Part shown: in pieces, positions 1 to 10,795 of the stretch | How positions within the stretch are numbered: position 1 is the first letter of the stretch | Layout: the number at the start of each line of letters is the position of its first letter | NCBI GenBank assembly: GCA_963556695.1 | Contig: CAUWAG010000018.1 | Location: 2,604,001 to 2,668,000 of the forward strand | Length of the DNA: 64,000 nt | From: Anthostomella pinea | Taxonomy: Eukaryota > Ascomycota > Sordariomycetes > Xylariales > Xylariaceae | Reading direction: 5' to 3' | Program-made: the position numbers and the translations under genes | Notes under the pieces: generated by a model | The model's input: only the letters and a program-made list of their open reading frames with translations | Told to the model about the DNA's origin: nothing | Database searches by the model: none

Positions 1-1
1 T

Positions 2-1195
2 CCCTTCAAGACATACCTGCTCATGGCGCAGATCATCACTGGCCGGCCTGTGCTTCAATGTGAGCAGTCGAGACGAATCATCGACGGGAACTTGCGAACC
101 CGGAATAACATCTTCGGCACTTATCTGTGCTGCGCCCTCTGGGGTCGGCAGCATGAGCTGGCAAGATACATCCTCGAGAAGAGTTACGAAAACAGCGGCC
201 TACGGGCGCATGCATCGGTGCATCGGGCGCTTCAAACAGCAGTTGTCAATGGCGATCTGACATCAGTCCAGCTACTCCTGGAGCCCGCATGGGGACACAA
301 TACTAGTGGCTCCAATTACCAAAAAGTGCTTGTTCTATCCATCCGCCTCGGACACCGCAGGATTGCAGACCTTCTCTTGTCTCGGGCCCATGGTGGACCC
401 ATGCATGACGTCGCGCACAATGGGTTGCGTGAGGCATGTTTCAGTGGTGACCTGCATCTTGTCCGACGACTCCTGGACCGCAGTCCTGATATCTGCCTCG
501 ACACAAACCGGCAATGTACGTCAACTTTTGGGGCAAAACCTGCCTTCTTCAGTTACTCGAAGCGTGCAACGCCAGTGGAAGCGACTGCAAAGCAAGGCCA
601 TGAAGATATACTGAAGCTCCTGATTGAACGAGGCGCCAACCCCGACGGCTTGGGATGCTTCCGCGGTGATAGGGAGAGCGAGGATGAGGAGCTCCCAGAG
701 CCAGGTTCGCTTTCTTGCGCAGCGTGCGGGGGCCACATTGGCATTGCGAAGATACTCCTGGGCGCCGGTGTCAAGGTTCTGCCTGATCAGTGGAAACTCA
801 TCGTTCGGTGCGCCATCGAGTTCTCGCACATCGACATCGTCCGATATCTCATAGTCTCGAAGGCCGTCGACGGAGGACGTCTCTTGAAAGGAGACCCATT
901 TGTTTTGCGGGATATGATGGCAATATCCTGCCGCTATGGAAGCACCGAAGCAGTCAAGTCATTCGCTGACAAGGGTGTGCCGGTCGATGGATTTTACGAA
1001 GCCAGGAGGACACCCTGGAAGGTCGCGCTCGCATTTGACCAGCGCAGCGTCCTCCAGTTTCTACGAGACTGTGGCGTTAACATGGTGCACCCATCACGAG
1101 TTCCTCTGAGAGAGTACTTCGAAAGGGACGAGTATCTTATGGGTCGTGCCCCCCTTCTGATGCATCCGGGCGCACGTGAAGGTATCTCATGTTGA
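2..1195 (+). CDS. Ankyrin-repeat protein, 3' part
   Basis: The frame is open from the window edge, so the true start probably lies upstream; the first ATG seen is at 23 and the stop is at 1193-1195. At least four or five degenerate ankyrin units are visible in the translation from that ATG (about residues 130-155, 180-208, 228-250, 258-285 and 300-325), with typical pieces such as GHEDILKLLIERGANPDG and GGHIGIAKILLGAGV. Ankyrin repeats are protein-binding scaffolds; no catalytic domain is visible in this part. In fungi such repeats often form the C-terminus of NACHT or other STAND proteins, but the N-terminus is outside the window, so that is only a possibility. No intron is needed. Confidence is high for ankyrin repeats and low for the complete gene structure. 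Confidence 0.8.
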   Translation, partial: PFKTYLLMAQIITGRPVLQCEQSRRIIDGNLRTRNNIFGTYLCCALWGRQHELARYILEKSYENSGLRAHASVHRALQTAVVNGDLTSVQLLLEPAWGHNTSGSNYQKVLVLSIRLGHRRIADLLLSRAHGGPMHDVAHNGLREACFSGDLHLVRRLLDRSPDICLDTNRQCTSTFGAKPAFFSYSKRATPVEATAKQGHEDILKLLIERGANPDGLGCFRGDRESEDEELPEPGSLSCAACGGHIGIAKILLGAGVKVLPDQWKLIVRCAIEFSHIDIVRYLIVSKAVDGGRLLKGDPFVLRDMMAISCRYGSTEAVKSFADKGVPVDGFYEARRTPWKVALAFDQRSVLQFLRDCGVNMVHPSRVPLREYFERDEYLMGRAPLLMHPGAREGISC

Positions 1196-1836
1196 CCTGT
1201 GTTTAGAACGTTTCGCACACTGGGCAGTCATGCCACCATTAGAATCGTCAATACATCAGAGCAGAACAGGCAAGTGATTCCGACGTCCTCTTGGCTCTCG
1301 GGCCGAGATGCGATGGCTATCTATATGTCGGTTTCGTGTTACTAGCCTATTTATCCGCCCCCTTTTCAAATTACCGTTCTGTGCAATGCCATGCCTGCAC
1401 TCGCGATCCCAGGGCATCGTCGCGACTAGCCGGTCTTCTTTTTAGCAATTTCCGCTACCTTCCGTCACCCACTGACCGGGGCAGTCCTCACGATGAAGGA
1501 CGTTGGGTAGACTGTAGAATAACCAGTTTTGTACAGAGCCGCACACATGGGGCCATGAGCAGCAGTCGCGTCACACGTCGCCATAACATTAGATCTACAA
1601 ACTACGCCTGTCGTCCATCATACCGACTCCGTGCAATGCCACCCAGCATATATTGTACACCACGCCTACACACAGCTTCGTGATCCTACTTCACGTCCTT
1701 AGACACATTGACTCCAATATACCCCTGAAACACCATAACGCCGGCCTCGACGCCGAGCAACGCCATCAGCACCGCGGCACCAATATCATCACCATAAACA
1801 CCTCGCTCAACCGCATACACCCACCAACAAATATCT
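1196..1836. other. Intergenic, convergent 3' regions
   Basis: Non-coding DNA between the ankyrin gene (+) and the Cys/His-repeat gene (-), which converge here. The end near 1870-1950 is CCA/CCTCC-rich because it encodes the glycine-rich tail of the minus-strand gene. I see no further gene. Confidence 0.6.
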
Positions 1837-4084
1837 CTACCACCTCAACTGCCGATAATAGCTCTTCCGTCCCCCTCCCCCTCCTCCACCACCACCACCC
1901 CATCCACCTCCTCCACCCCATCCACCTCCTCCGCCCCCATCCCCATGCTCAGCACAGTACTCCGCCTCGGCCGCCCTCGCATTACCACACTCCTTCTCAC
2001 GACACTTATGCAGCAGACAATACGCCGTCTTACCGGCCGCGACTTTCTGCATACAGTCGTCCTCCCTACAATTATGAGTGCGGCAGTACATGCCCCCAAC
2101 ACCGCCGGGCATGCCGCCGTTTATGGTCATGAACAGGTTCGCAAAGTTCGGATCGGGGGGCTGCCCGTTGTTGCCGGTCAGGCTCATGGCCGCGAGCAGC
2201 ATGGCCGTCATGCCCATGCCCGGGTCGGGCGACGCGAGCTTCGGCTTCGTGCACGCCGCCTCGCTGCACTTGTGCACGACGCAAAAGACGCTGGTGCTGA
2301 CGATGGCGTTGCGGCAGCCCAGCCCGAACTGGCACGTGTGCATGGCGCAGTACTCGGCCGGGGGCGCCTGCGCGGCCGTGGTGCAGATTGGGAATTTGCA
2401 TCTTGGTTTCATGTCTGCGATGGGGAGGGGAGTGTGTCAGTCCTTGTGTGTTCTGGTACTGGTTGGTGAAAAGGGGGGAAGGGCCTCGCTGTGTAAAATG
2501 CTGCAAAAAGGGGTGAGAGATGGGTATCTGCAGTTCTCGGGGTCCAGAGAATCATGAATCTCGCGAGGGGCCTCCTCAATAGCGATGGCCCTCACACATT
2601 CTCTTTGCCTTTAGAATCAATACCCAAGAAAATTTCCCAGCTTGTACGGATATCGTTGCCTCCATCTTGTGTTAACAAGCGACAACCCCAGGTCCCGTCC
2701 ACATGGAAAAGCAGCAACCCCTCTCTCCTATCCAGGCGCAGTATCGAACATCTCCCAAAGCGAAACCAAGAAAGAAACACTTACGCTCGTCGCACTTCGT
2801 CTGACGCACGTTGCCGACGAAAGCGCCAAACTCAGAGCAGCCCTCTTCTTCGCACTCCCTGTGGTCCTTGCAGTACAGCCGGTTCGTGGGCGTGCCCTCT
2901 CTCTCGTTAGTGCACGTCGCTTTCAGCGTGACGGCAGCCAGGCATAGGTGCTCTGTGCACCATTCGGTGGCGCCGTTGCGCTCCTTGCGGCACAAGGCGT
3001 TCTTGCACTCGTGGTCGGCGCAGTACACACCGGCCGCGTCTGTCTTGGGCTTGTGGCAGCTGCCCTGGATCTGGCGGTAGTAGGCGCACGTGTGGTCATC
3101 GCAGCCCTTCGCGTCGGGCCCGGCGACGCGCTCCTTGTCGCACGTGCCCGCGGCCCCTGGCACGTCGCAGTAGTGGTTGAAGCAGAACTTGGAGCTGCGG
3201 CTGCCGGTTTGGATGTTGTGGATGTAGACCGGGTTTTCGCAGCCCGCCTTCTGGCACAGCCGGTGGTTCGGGCAGTAGTCGTCCAGCGGGTTCGTCTTGG
3301 GGTCTGCCGCGCCGGGCACGTCGATGGTGCAGCCCACGGCGTGGCACGTGTGCTTGTCGCAGGATGTGCCGCTGCCCTTGCGCGGCTGGTCGCAGTCCGC
3401 GTGCGTGCACGCGTGCGCCGCGCAGAAGTGCGAGTACACGGTGGGAGTTTTGTAGCCTAGACAAGCCGCTTGGCAGGTTGGTTCTCGACAGCCATCTGGA
3501 TAGAGAAACTGTCAGCGAGAAGTGGCGTCGTGCAAGGAGTCCTGGGTTTACGCACGATCTTCCCGGCAAAACTTGTTGTCTATATTACCATCTTTCCTCC
3601 GATACCTACATCGTGTGCGGTGTTCGCGCTTGTCACAGTAATAGTCTACATTGTAGGAGATTCGTGTCAGCATTGCTCGGTTGGCACTTGGAGAGGGAAC
3701 GGCCGAGTGGAGGAGAAACTGCTCACGATTGTTGCATAAATCCCCCGTAGCTCTGCCGCAGCCTTTATAACACTTCCGTCCTCGCGCGTTTCTCTCGTGG
3801 TATAACCTGCATATATGGGTAAAGCAGTACTGTGTGTGTTTGAGTGGCCTCTGCCTGCAGGATTTCGTTGAGCACTTCACACTATGACCACCACCGCCGC
3901 CAAAACCGCCACCACCGCCACCGAAGGGGCCGCCAAAGTTGAACATGGGTCGACTCCTCCTAACCTTTGTCCGCCTTTTGTGCTTCTTTTTCTTCTTCTC
4001 GCTTCTGCTAGAAGCGGAAGTTGAACTGGATCTAGACTGGGAACTGGAATTAGTCGAGTGCCGCCATGGTAGGCCTAAGCACAT
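1837..4084 (-). CDS. Cysteine/histidine-repeat protein (C-x2-H modules), 605 aa
   Basis: Three exons: 4084-3556, 3495-2785 and 2414-1837. The introns are 60 bp (GTGCGT..CCAG) and 370 bp (GTAAGT..GCAG), and the joined length of 1818 nt is in frame. I chose the ATG at 4084 (MCLGLPWRH..); an in-frame ATG at 4198 is possible. The N-terminus is Ser-rich, followed by a lysine/arginine stretch (about residues 27-45) and a Gly/Phe-rich linker. Then come about sixteen units of the form C-x4-C-x(n)-aromatic-C-x2-H-x-C, for example YCFTHIC, FCAAHAC, YCADHEC and YCLLHKC, and a poly-Gly tail. The regular Cys/His spacing suggests zinc-binding knuckles, reminiscent in outline of the WRKY19-like Cys/His repeats of other eukaryotes. 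I do not recognise an exact family and infer no function beyond probable metal binding. The last two introns split codons at a repeat boundary, which supports the gene model. Confidence 0.75.
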
Positions 4085-5514
4085 TATGGACAAAGTATCG
4101 AAGTATCGATCGTAAGTACCTGCGGCTGAGGAAAGAAAGAAGGTCGGTGCTTGGTTCAAGAGGCATAGTAGCGCAAAGACAACAGCCAACTCCTTCACGT
4201 GTGATAAATATCAGACTAGACCGCCTGGATCCTCAGTCATGGAGGGAGAGGCGAGAACGTATCAAACATGACGTGTTCAGAGGTGAGCGATCAAGGCGTA
4301 CAACCTTCTTTGATGGTATCAAACACGGGGCGGTTCTAGTGGGCAAAAGCAGCAGCAGTAAACAATGCTTCGAGAAAACACCACGCTACGAGCGTGGATA
4401 AGTTTGTTGGACAACCTGAGCAATTTTGAACGGCTCCGACAGAGCAATACCAGAAGTAGCCGGGGCATCTCGAGCAGAGACGAAGAGGCAGATGCGCTGC
4501 GCAATCCGCCCTGTTGCCCAGCAAAGGGGCGTTGGGCACGTGCTTGTTTGGAGCCTGACCGCACACCGGTGGAGTGAGTCTTCACGCGGCCTCTCCAAGG
4601 GAAGCAAGCAGGCTTACTCACGCTTTCGTCCACTTGCTTGGCTGGGAATGGCCCTACAGCATCAGATGAATACATGTCATACGTGACCAACGGCGATGAA
4701 AGTGGCGCGAGACCAACCCTAAAAAGTCAGTAAGTTGAGAGGAAGCCTCAAAAAGGACTGTGCTAATTTAAGCGCGACGTTGACTCGACGTGGAGAACCA
4801 TGAAGTGGCAGAGGCCGAGGTCCCGGGACCAAGATCTCCGGCAGCTGTCCACGAAAGAACGGCTTCCTGCGTCACCCGGGAACGTGTATGTGCGACTTGA
4901 CCGCTCCCCTAGGCGGTCAAGATCCGGCAGGGCGGACTAGTGAAATCTCTGCGTCACAACAATCATTGACTGGGATCCAAGTGCTCTTCGTTCATTTCGT
5001 TGCCGTATTCAGTGTTGTTTGCTTCTAGCCTCTATCCGTGCCGCCACCGTCGCTTGCAACCTGCCTAAAACATCCCCAGGGTATCAATCGTAAAAATTGG
5101 TCTCGTAAACATGACTCCGTGGAAACCATCGTTTGACGCCTTTAGCCCGTCTCCCAACGCTCAGACGGACATACCCTTTGCATTGTTATGGCTTGCGGGG
5201 TGTAATATCGTGCATCCTTGCGAGTCGCAGAGGGCGTTGAGCACCTGTCCGGTCTCTCGAAGACCCTTTCTGATTTTGCCAGGCTTGACAGTGTCACGTG
5301 CGGGGGCCGCGAACGATATCGCTCTGGTAACAGCTTTTCAGTCAAAAGGCGTTGAGAACCTCGTGGGAGTTTGCAGTCAATAGTAGGTTCCATATCCACA
5401 TCGACACGTTCTCTGCCTGTGATATTGCTGTAGATTGGTTTGAAGGCTCGTTCGACTCCCGAGGGAACCAATGGTAAGTGACTCAGCACCATTATCGCCC
5501 GTCAGGGAGTTCGT
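4085..5514. other. Intergenic, 1.4 kb
   Basis: 5' region of the Cys/His-repeat gene and 3' region of the Tbf1-like gene. Short ORFs on both strands look like chance: none has a recognisable domain. It holds one short hairpin (4896-4921). I checked a GTTCGACTCC element near 5450 as a possible tRNA B box and found no matching A box or cloverleaf. Confidence 0.55.
4896..4921. repeat. Short perfect inverted repeat (9-bp arms)
   Basis: The arms CTTGACCGC (4896-4904) and GCGGTCAAG (4913-4921) are perfect reverse complements, separated by 8 nt. It could be a two-fold symmetric binding site, since two CGG/CCG triplets are arranged as an inverted repeat as in some Zn2Cys6 sites, or a chance hairpin. 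Confidence 0.6.
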
Positions 5515-8475
5515 TCAAGTAAGGATCCCACCGTTTTCCGTGGGGCTTTCCTCCAACTTCAAGACTGGCTCCTCGGGGGCCGAAAGTGATGCCAATTCCA
5601 CTTCCATGGCTGCTTTGAGGCCAAGCAGCGCCGCATCCTCGCTACTCATTTCTGGGTGGTCCGGCCGAATGCTTTGAGCCACTGGTGCGGCCACGGAGTC
5701 AGGCTGGTGCTCTGACTTATGCTCAGCTTGTTGCTCTAGCTTTGGTGCCGGTCCTGGCTGCGTATGGTGGTGGGCTGCGGACACGAGATTTGGGAGGCTG
5801 ACCGGCTGTGGTGCAGGTATAACTGGGCGCGATGCAGGTATCGCCGTCGGTAGTTGTGAGATTCTTGGAGTGCCAGGCTGCGAGCCATGGTGAGAAAGTG
5901 GCTGGTTTGGTGTTCCACTTCTAGGGGCTGTCGCCAAAGGACTAGGTCTCGACGGCGCATTATTATGAAGCCCTCCCGCCAATGTCATGATGCCATTCAT
6001 ATGCGCTTGATGCTCCTCGGAATTCGTTTTCGCTTTCTCCTCAGCCTCCTTGCGAGCAGCCTGGGTCGGGGCCCTGGTCTTCAACTCCCCGGTGACGGAG
6101 TGAAGGTAGTACGGCATTTCCGAATTAGTCTTCAGAAAGAAAAGCTTCAAGTTTCTAGCCTTGTCCTTCAACTGAACTTGAGTCCGGTCAGCAAGTATGT
6201 TGCTGGTCGTTCCATTGGGCCCGAACAGTTGTAGGATCTGTGACCAGTGAGGGCCTTTGACAGTATCCAAGCCCACCATGAGCGCCTTTTCTTCTTCAGG
6301 ACTCCAGGGTCGGCGAGTAGAATGCGAGCCTTCACGACGTGCATGGGTCGACGAGCGAGCCGCTGCCGCCTGCCGCGCCCGCTCGTAAAGGACTGCCGTG
6401 GAGTCGGTCTGGTTAGGAGGAAGCTGGTCGCTGGGAGCCCGGTAGGATGGTTGCGTGTTGGCCGCAGGCTGTTGTTGATATGAATAGTACTGCTGCTGTG
6501 TATGTGTCTGTCTCTGCTGTTGCTGATAGCTGTTATGGCTCGAGGAGGTTGACTGGGCATGGGCTGGAAACGATTGGTCAGCAATCCCGTAAGATGGGTC
6601 CAGTTCAGACTTACAGCTGGATTGAGCCAGTGCCGTGGGCTGGTATTGGTTCTGCTGTATGCTTTTCAACGCCAGCATTGTAGCTCTTGAGGCACTCTCG
6701 TTCTCCGAAACGAGACCAGGTGGCATTCCCGTCTCCAATGACACCTCCTTCGCTTGTTCGACTGCCTTGGCTACCTCGCCCGCCATGAAAGCAGAGAGGT
6801 CGTCGTAACCAGTGTGTTCCTCGCTATTCGGCACCGTATAGCTTTCCGCAATCCTTGACGCCTCTGCAACCGCAGCGTCCAGATCGAAGGCCGCGTCTGC
6901 ACCATGGGTCATATCATTTTCCGGCGCAACACTTTCCGCTCTTGCATTGACCTCGACTTTGCCAGAACCTTGACTTTTGATGATTTCAATATGATCGTTC
7001 AGATATGTGCTCAGGCTGTCAAGGTAAGCTTCCCACGCGAATTGCTTCCCAGTTTGATCTACCGGGTATCAGTAAGTATCCATCAAAGCACCTCGTCACT
7101 ATACGTACTTATTGCTTCAGCACTGCTTGATGCATTCAAAAGCATCGTTTTGCGAGTCTTCGCGTCGGCGAGGAAGTTTAGTTCCGAGATCGTCAACGGA
7201 GTGTGTGGGTGGTGCCCTTGTAGCGCATTCTCAAGGCCTGCCACAAATAGCTCCTCGAGTAAAGATTCCCTGACGTTCTGATGACGATCACCTTCTACAG
7301 TGCCAAGAAAGACCTGCGTTTTCAAGCCCAGGTATAGCTCTGCTGTATCTCGCGGCAGTTCCTCCCCTTTGGGAACGAAGATGCTCATAAAGTGTGTGTT
7401 GATATCCTCCAAAGTCATTTCGTTTGTACCAAACATGCTGGCGCAGGCTGTAGCGAGGTTCGCGATGCGAATGATCTCCTTTGCCTGGCCAGCCAAGCCC
7501 AATTGCACGGGGTTCAAAAGCCACTGTTCCTCCGATAGTTCCGAGAGCTGTCTGCGCTGAACGTCGAAAGCAGACCTCAGAGAATTATACTCGCTGCATA
7601 TTTCTACATCGGGGTCGCCGGTGAATGTTGCGATGGTATCCTCGAAAGGTTGCTCGGACAGCGCAACAAGGATGTCAATGGCCTGGCAAGATCTTAGTGG
7701 TCATGCTATAGATATGCCCATATCGCATTCCCCAATGCTACTTACCAAGCTACCTAGCGCAGGTATTATATGTTTCCGGCGTGTAAAATCTCTCGGATTG
7801 CTCCATAATGTGTCTGTCTGTGGTTGCGGATCTTCTATAGGTGACGTTCGCTGCTCCAATGCGGCTTGCAGGACGGCCTCAACTGCGGAATCAATGTGAC
7901 TCTGCTCAGTACTCTCGAATACGTCATTCGTCTGGTAGTATTCGGCTTCGGGTTCAGGTTGGGGTACAGGTTCAGGCGCTGGCTCTGATGTCGGCTCTGA
8001 TTCGACTGCAGTATGAAATTGTTGCATGGAGGAGGCCTCGGCTTGCTGAACCAACCTAGCTATCTCGTCGTCCAGGTTGTCACCGCCGTTAGGCTCTGTC
8101 TTCTCGGCTTGCTGAACCAGCCGAGCTATCTCGTCCAGGTTTTCATCGCCGTCAGGCTCTGCCTTAAACCTCTTCCCGTCTCGGTGCTCCTCGTCGGCAT
8201 GGTCAGTGTGAGGCGAGCGGGACCTCTTCAGAGGCGAACGCGGTGGTTCGGATTCCAGTATCGTCGCATCGCCGGTCGTGGGTTCGTACTTAATCTGGGG
8301 GCCTAGACTGAGGATTAGTAACCAGCATTGGGTATACATGGCAAAGGCAAGAAGTGAAGGCTGACGGCAACTCACTCATAGGCAAAGGCAAAGGCAAAGG
8401 CGTAGGTGTAGGCGGGGCAGTCGCAGCCGCCACAGCGCTCAAGGCCGCCGCAAGGGCGTCATCGGCGGCAGCCAT
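5515..8475 (-). CDS. tbf1: Tbf1-type telobox Myb DNA-binding protein
   Basis: Four exons: 8475-8376, 8302-7746, 7682-7109 and 7058-5515; total 2775 nt, 924 aa. The introns are 73, 63 and 50 bp. The N-terminus is Ala/Pro-rich and acidic. Exon 3 and the start of exon 4 (about residues 220-460) form a helical region in the position of the Tbf1/TRF homology (dimerisation) domain. A Myb/SANT domain follows at about residues 660-720, with [16 protein letters not shown] and the telobox-like [12 protein letters not shown] helix that closely resembles yeast Tbf1. The family binds TTAGGG-type repeats in subtelomeres and promoters and acts as an insulator or transcription factor in the nucleus. Gln-rich (about 590-610) and Pro/Ser-rich C-terminal regions are consistent with activation segments. 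A 51-nt segment in exon 4 (6614-6564) has perfect splice signals and could be an optional intron. Assignment to Tbf1 rather than Taz1-like proteins rests on the VQLKDKARN motif. Confidence 0.85.
8037..8165. repeat. Imperfect ~65-bp tandem duplication in tbf1 exon 2
   Basis: Copy 1 (8037-8102) and copy 2 (8103-8165) share the start CTCGGCTTGCTGAACCA and the end AGGCTCTG. They encode two copies of the helix [11 protein letters not shown] separated by an acidic/Asn-Gly linker. The duplication keeps the frame, so the protein gains one extra amphipathic helix. Confidence 0.75.
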
Positions 8476-10795
8476 GGATCAATTGATGACCATGCGACGA
8501 GGATAACATGGGTCTGAATGTGTGATAACTGTCGGTCTGGTGGTCGCGACTCGCTGGCGTGGGCGGTGATGTGATGCTGTTCCTGCTGCTTGATGCTTGA
8601 AGATCGGAGAAAAACTGGTTGAAGCGCCGATCAGTTGCCCTCAATTCTTGCCCCGGATGCTTTATCGCGGCGATACACAGCCAGTAACCCCCACAACAAA
8701 ATTCCATGTCCCGGTGCTAATTTTAGTATTAGTCTCTCTCTGCTCACAATAATAAAGTTGTTCTGAGATAATAACACTATCTCATCTTTCTTTATCTTGA
8801 AACACCATTTCTCAGAGGTTAATCGCTGACATGTCAGACGTAGACGCGCTTTCAGTGAATCAGAGATGTCTGCATGTACTCTTTCTAAGCCAGGATATCG
8901 GAATCCTTTTAGCAACCAATAACAACTACAGCCAAAAGATGCCACGATCTCATAGACAACTGATTCTTTCATTTGGCACCAATGACGCGTTGAAATGAAC
9001 TTTCGACGGTTGTTAATACCCTGAGTTGTCGTCAGTTCACGGGACGATTAATATATGGATTGAACTGCATACTTGTATGTCAGGCGATTATTCCACTAGT
9101 TCCGTCGACCACTCGACACTATGGTGGGTGGAAGTACGAGCTCACATTTACATGGAGGTTGTCTCTACATGTATGTCCATACCCGCCCAGACTAATGACG
9201 TGGCTCGTAATAAGTCTGGGCGGGTAAGTGAGATGTCAGGTAGTGGTTGCGTTTGAAAGCGATGCTGCGGCCTGCCATGCTGACAGTTAGGTATGTAATA
9301 AATAAGCTGACGGAGACCCAACTTCGGGATATCGACGTGATTACATAAGTATTCACGATTGGTAGATTATCTCCCAACTGATGAGCTATCCCGAGGTTTC
9401 GTTTCGCTGACAGGTTGCATGCAGACCTCCAAGCCGGAGCCTCGGGTCAAAGACGATTCCTGACAGTCCAGACCGGGACCTACCCGCACCCCAGACGATG
9501 GCAACGGGTACTCGCTACATCTTATGCCGAGGTGACGTTGACAGAATGCAAACCCCAGGTCGAGCTCTGATATCCAGTACTACCTACCCTTTCACGCAGA
9601 CAGGCTAAAGGATAGCAGTGGTCAAGACAAGTGATAGATAACGATTCACATCTCATTTCACGAAGTAGTCGGAGCATCGTACATAGGCTGGTTACAATTT
9701 GCTACATTATTTGACGAGTACGTCAGCTTAGGGCGGCATGATGCGCGACCCCATCAGTGTTGCTTCCACCTTACCGCGCTCGGCGCGCAAGGTTCAGCTA
9801 ACTGTCATCAAAATATTAGATCCAGTGCATGCGTGTAATCACTAAACCGTAAATATCTCAATATCCTGAGGTCCTGGGCCAAGACGACTTGAGCAGCACC
9901 ATTCTACCCTTGTTACTCCACCCTCGTAGTGTTCCGCCATCGACCTGCCGGAGACTTATTATAATGCGAAAAGGCTATTGCCCGTAAAATCGACTCATCC
10001 TGCCTAAAAGTCAGACTACGTGACATACAACCTGCTTGAGTACTTTACTTAAATTCTATGTGTTGGGACGCGAAGCTTCCCTTTGTCCGTCAACTTGATT
10101 CTATCATCACTGAGGCGTTTCGAGATTGGCTCGAGACTCGAGAGCAATAGCTTCGTGCTAGACTAGCCTCCCGAACCCCGTACCTCCGCAAACGCGGGGA
10201 AGCCCCAGACTCCACAGACGAACATCTGATAGCCCGAAGCTTCGTTCATGTTGAAATCGCGTCCACGGGAACAGGACATCGCGACTGCCCATTCGCCGGA
10301 CAGGTAAGCTGATGATGACATGACCTCAGATCCCCAACTCCCCAACTCCGTAACTCCATTCGTCCTGTCTCCAGTGGCGTCGAATCCCACGTTGCGATCT
10401 GTGGCCGCAGGGGATGCAGGTGGGTGGGAGGCGAGGGGGGGCGGCCACTCACGCATATGCTGTGACTCGTTCGAGAACAATGGCCCGGGCCTCTCAATGC
10501 AGGAGCAAAGCCCGAAACATGTACATGCCGAGAGCGGTGCCTCCATCGTCGGAAGGTATTACTACTGCCCAGGTAGATAGATAGACACTAAAAGAGGCCC
10601 TCTCCATTTAAACCGTCGAGCTTCCCCCTCTGGCGTCACCTACCCCGCCCCGAGTCTCTATACAAAGACAGCTGTTGCCATCACCAACCTCGGGGAGCTG
10701 GACCTACATCGAACCTTGTACTCCCATCACTTCTACTCATCAAAATTTCCACCACTACCAAGATACCCGGAGAAAGAAACCAACGTATCGTCATC
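8476..10795. other. Intergenic, 2.3 kb, partly AT-rich
   Basis: Divergent promoter region between the tbf1-like gene (-) and the aldehyde dehydrogenase gene (+). About 8715-8990 is AT-rich compared with its surroundings and contains a 113-codon minus-strand ORF (8972-8631) with no recognisable family; it may be a relic. A strong inverted repeat lies at 9180-9226. The last 250 bp before the dehydrogenase ATG are pyrimidine-rich with a TATACAAAG element near 10659, typical of a fungal core promoter. Confidence 0.5.
9180..9226. repeat. Perfect 14-bp inverted repeat with 19-nt loop
   Basis: Arm 1 is TACCCGCCCAGACT (9180-9193) and arm 2 is AGTCTGGGCGGGTA (9213-9226), exact reverse complements. 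The 19-nt spacer contains TGACGTGG, an ATF/CREB-like core. It lies in gene-free DNA. It could be a transcription factor site, the remnant of a terminal inverted repeat, or a transcript hairpin. Confidence 0.75.

Noticed and set aside
1945..3460. Long plus-strand ORFs opposite the Cys/His-repeat gene
   Set aside because: They are antisense shadows of the Cys-rich exons, with Val/Ala/Arg-rich composition and no domain.
5430..5475. Possible tRNA (GTTCGACTCC B-box-like element)
   Set aside because: No A box at the right distance and the arms do not form a cloverleaf.
8631..8972. 113-codon minus-strand ORF in AT-rich DNA
   Set aside because: No recognisable family, no splice partner and no promoter-like flank; could be chance or a relic.
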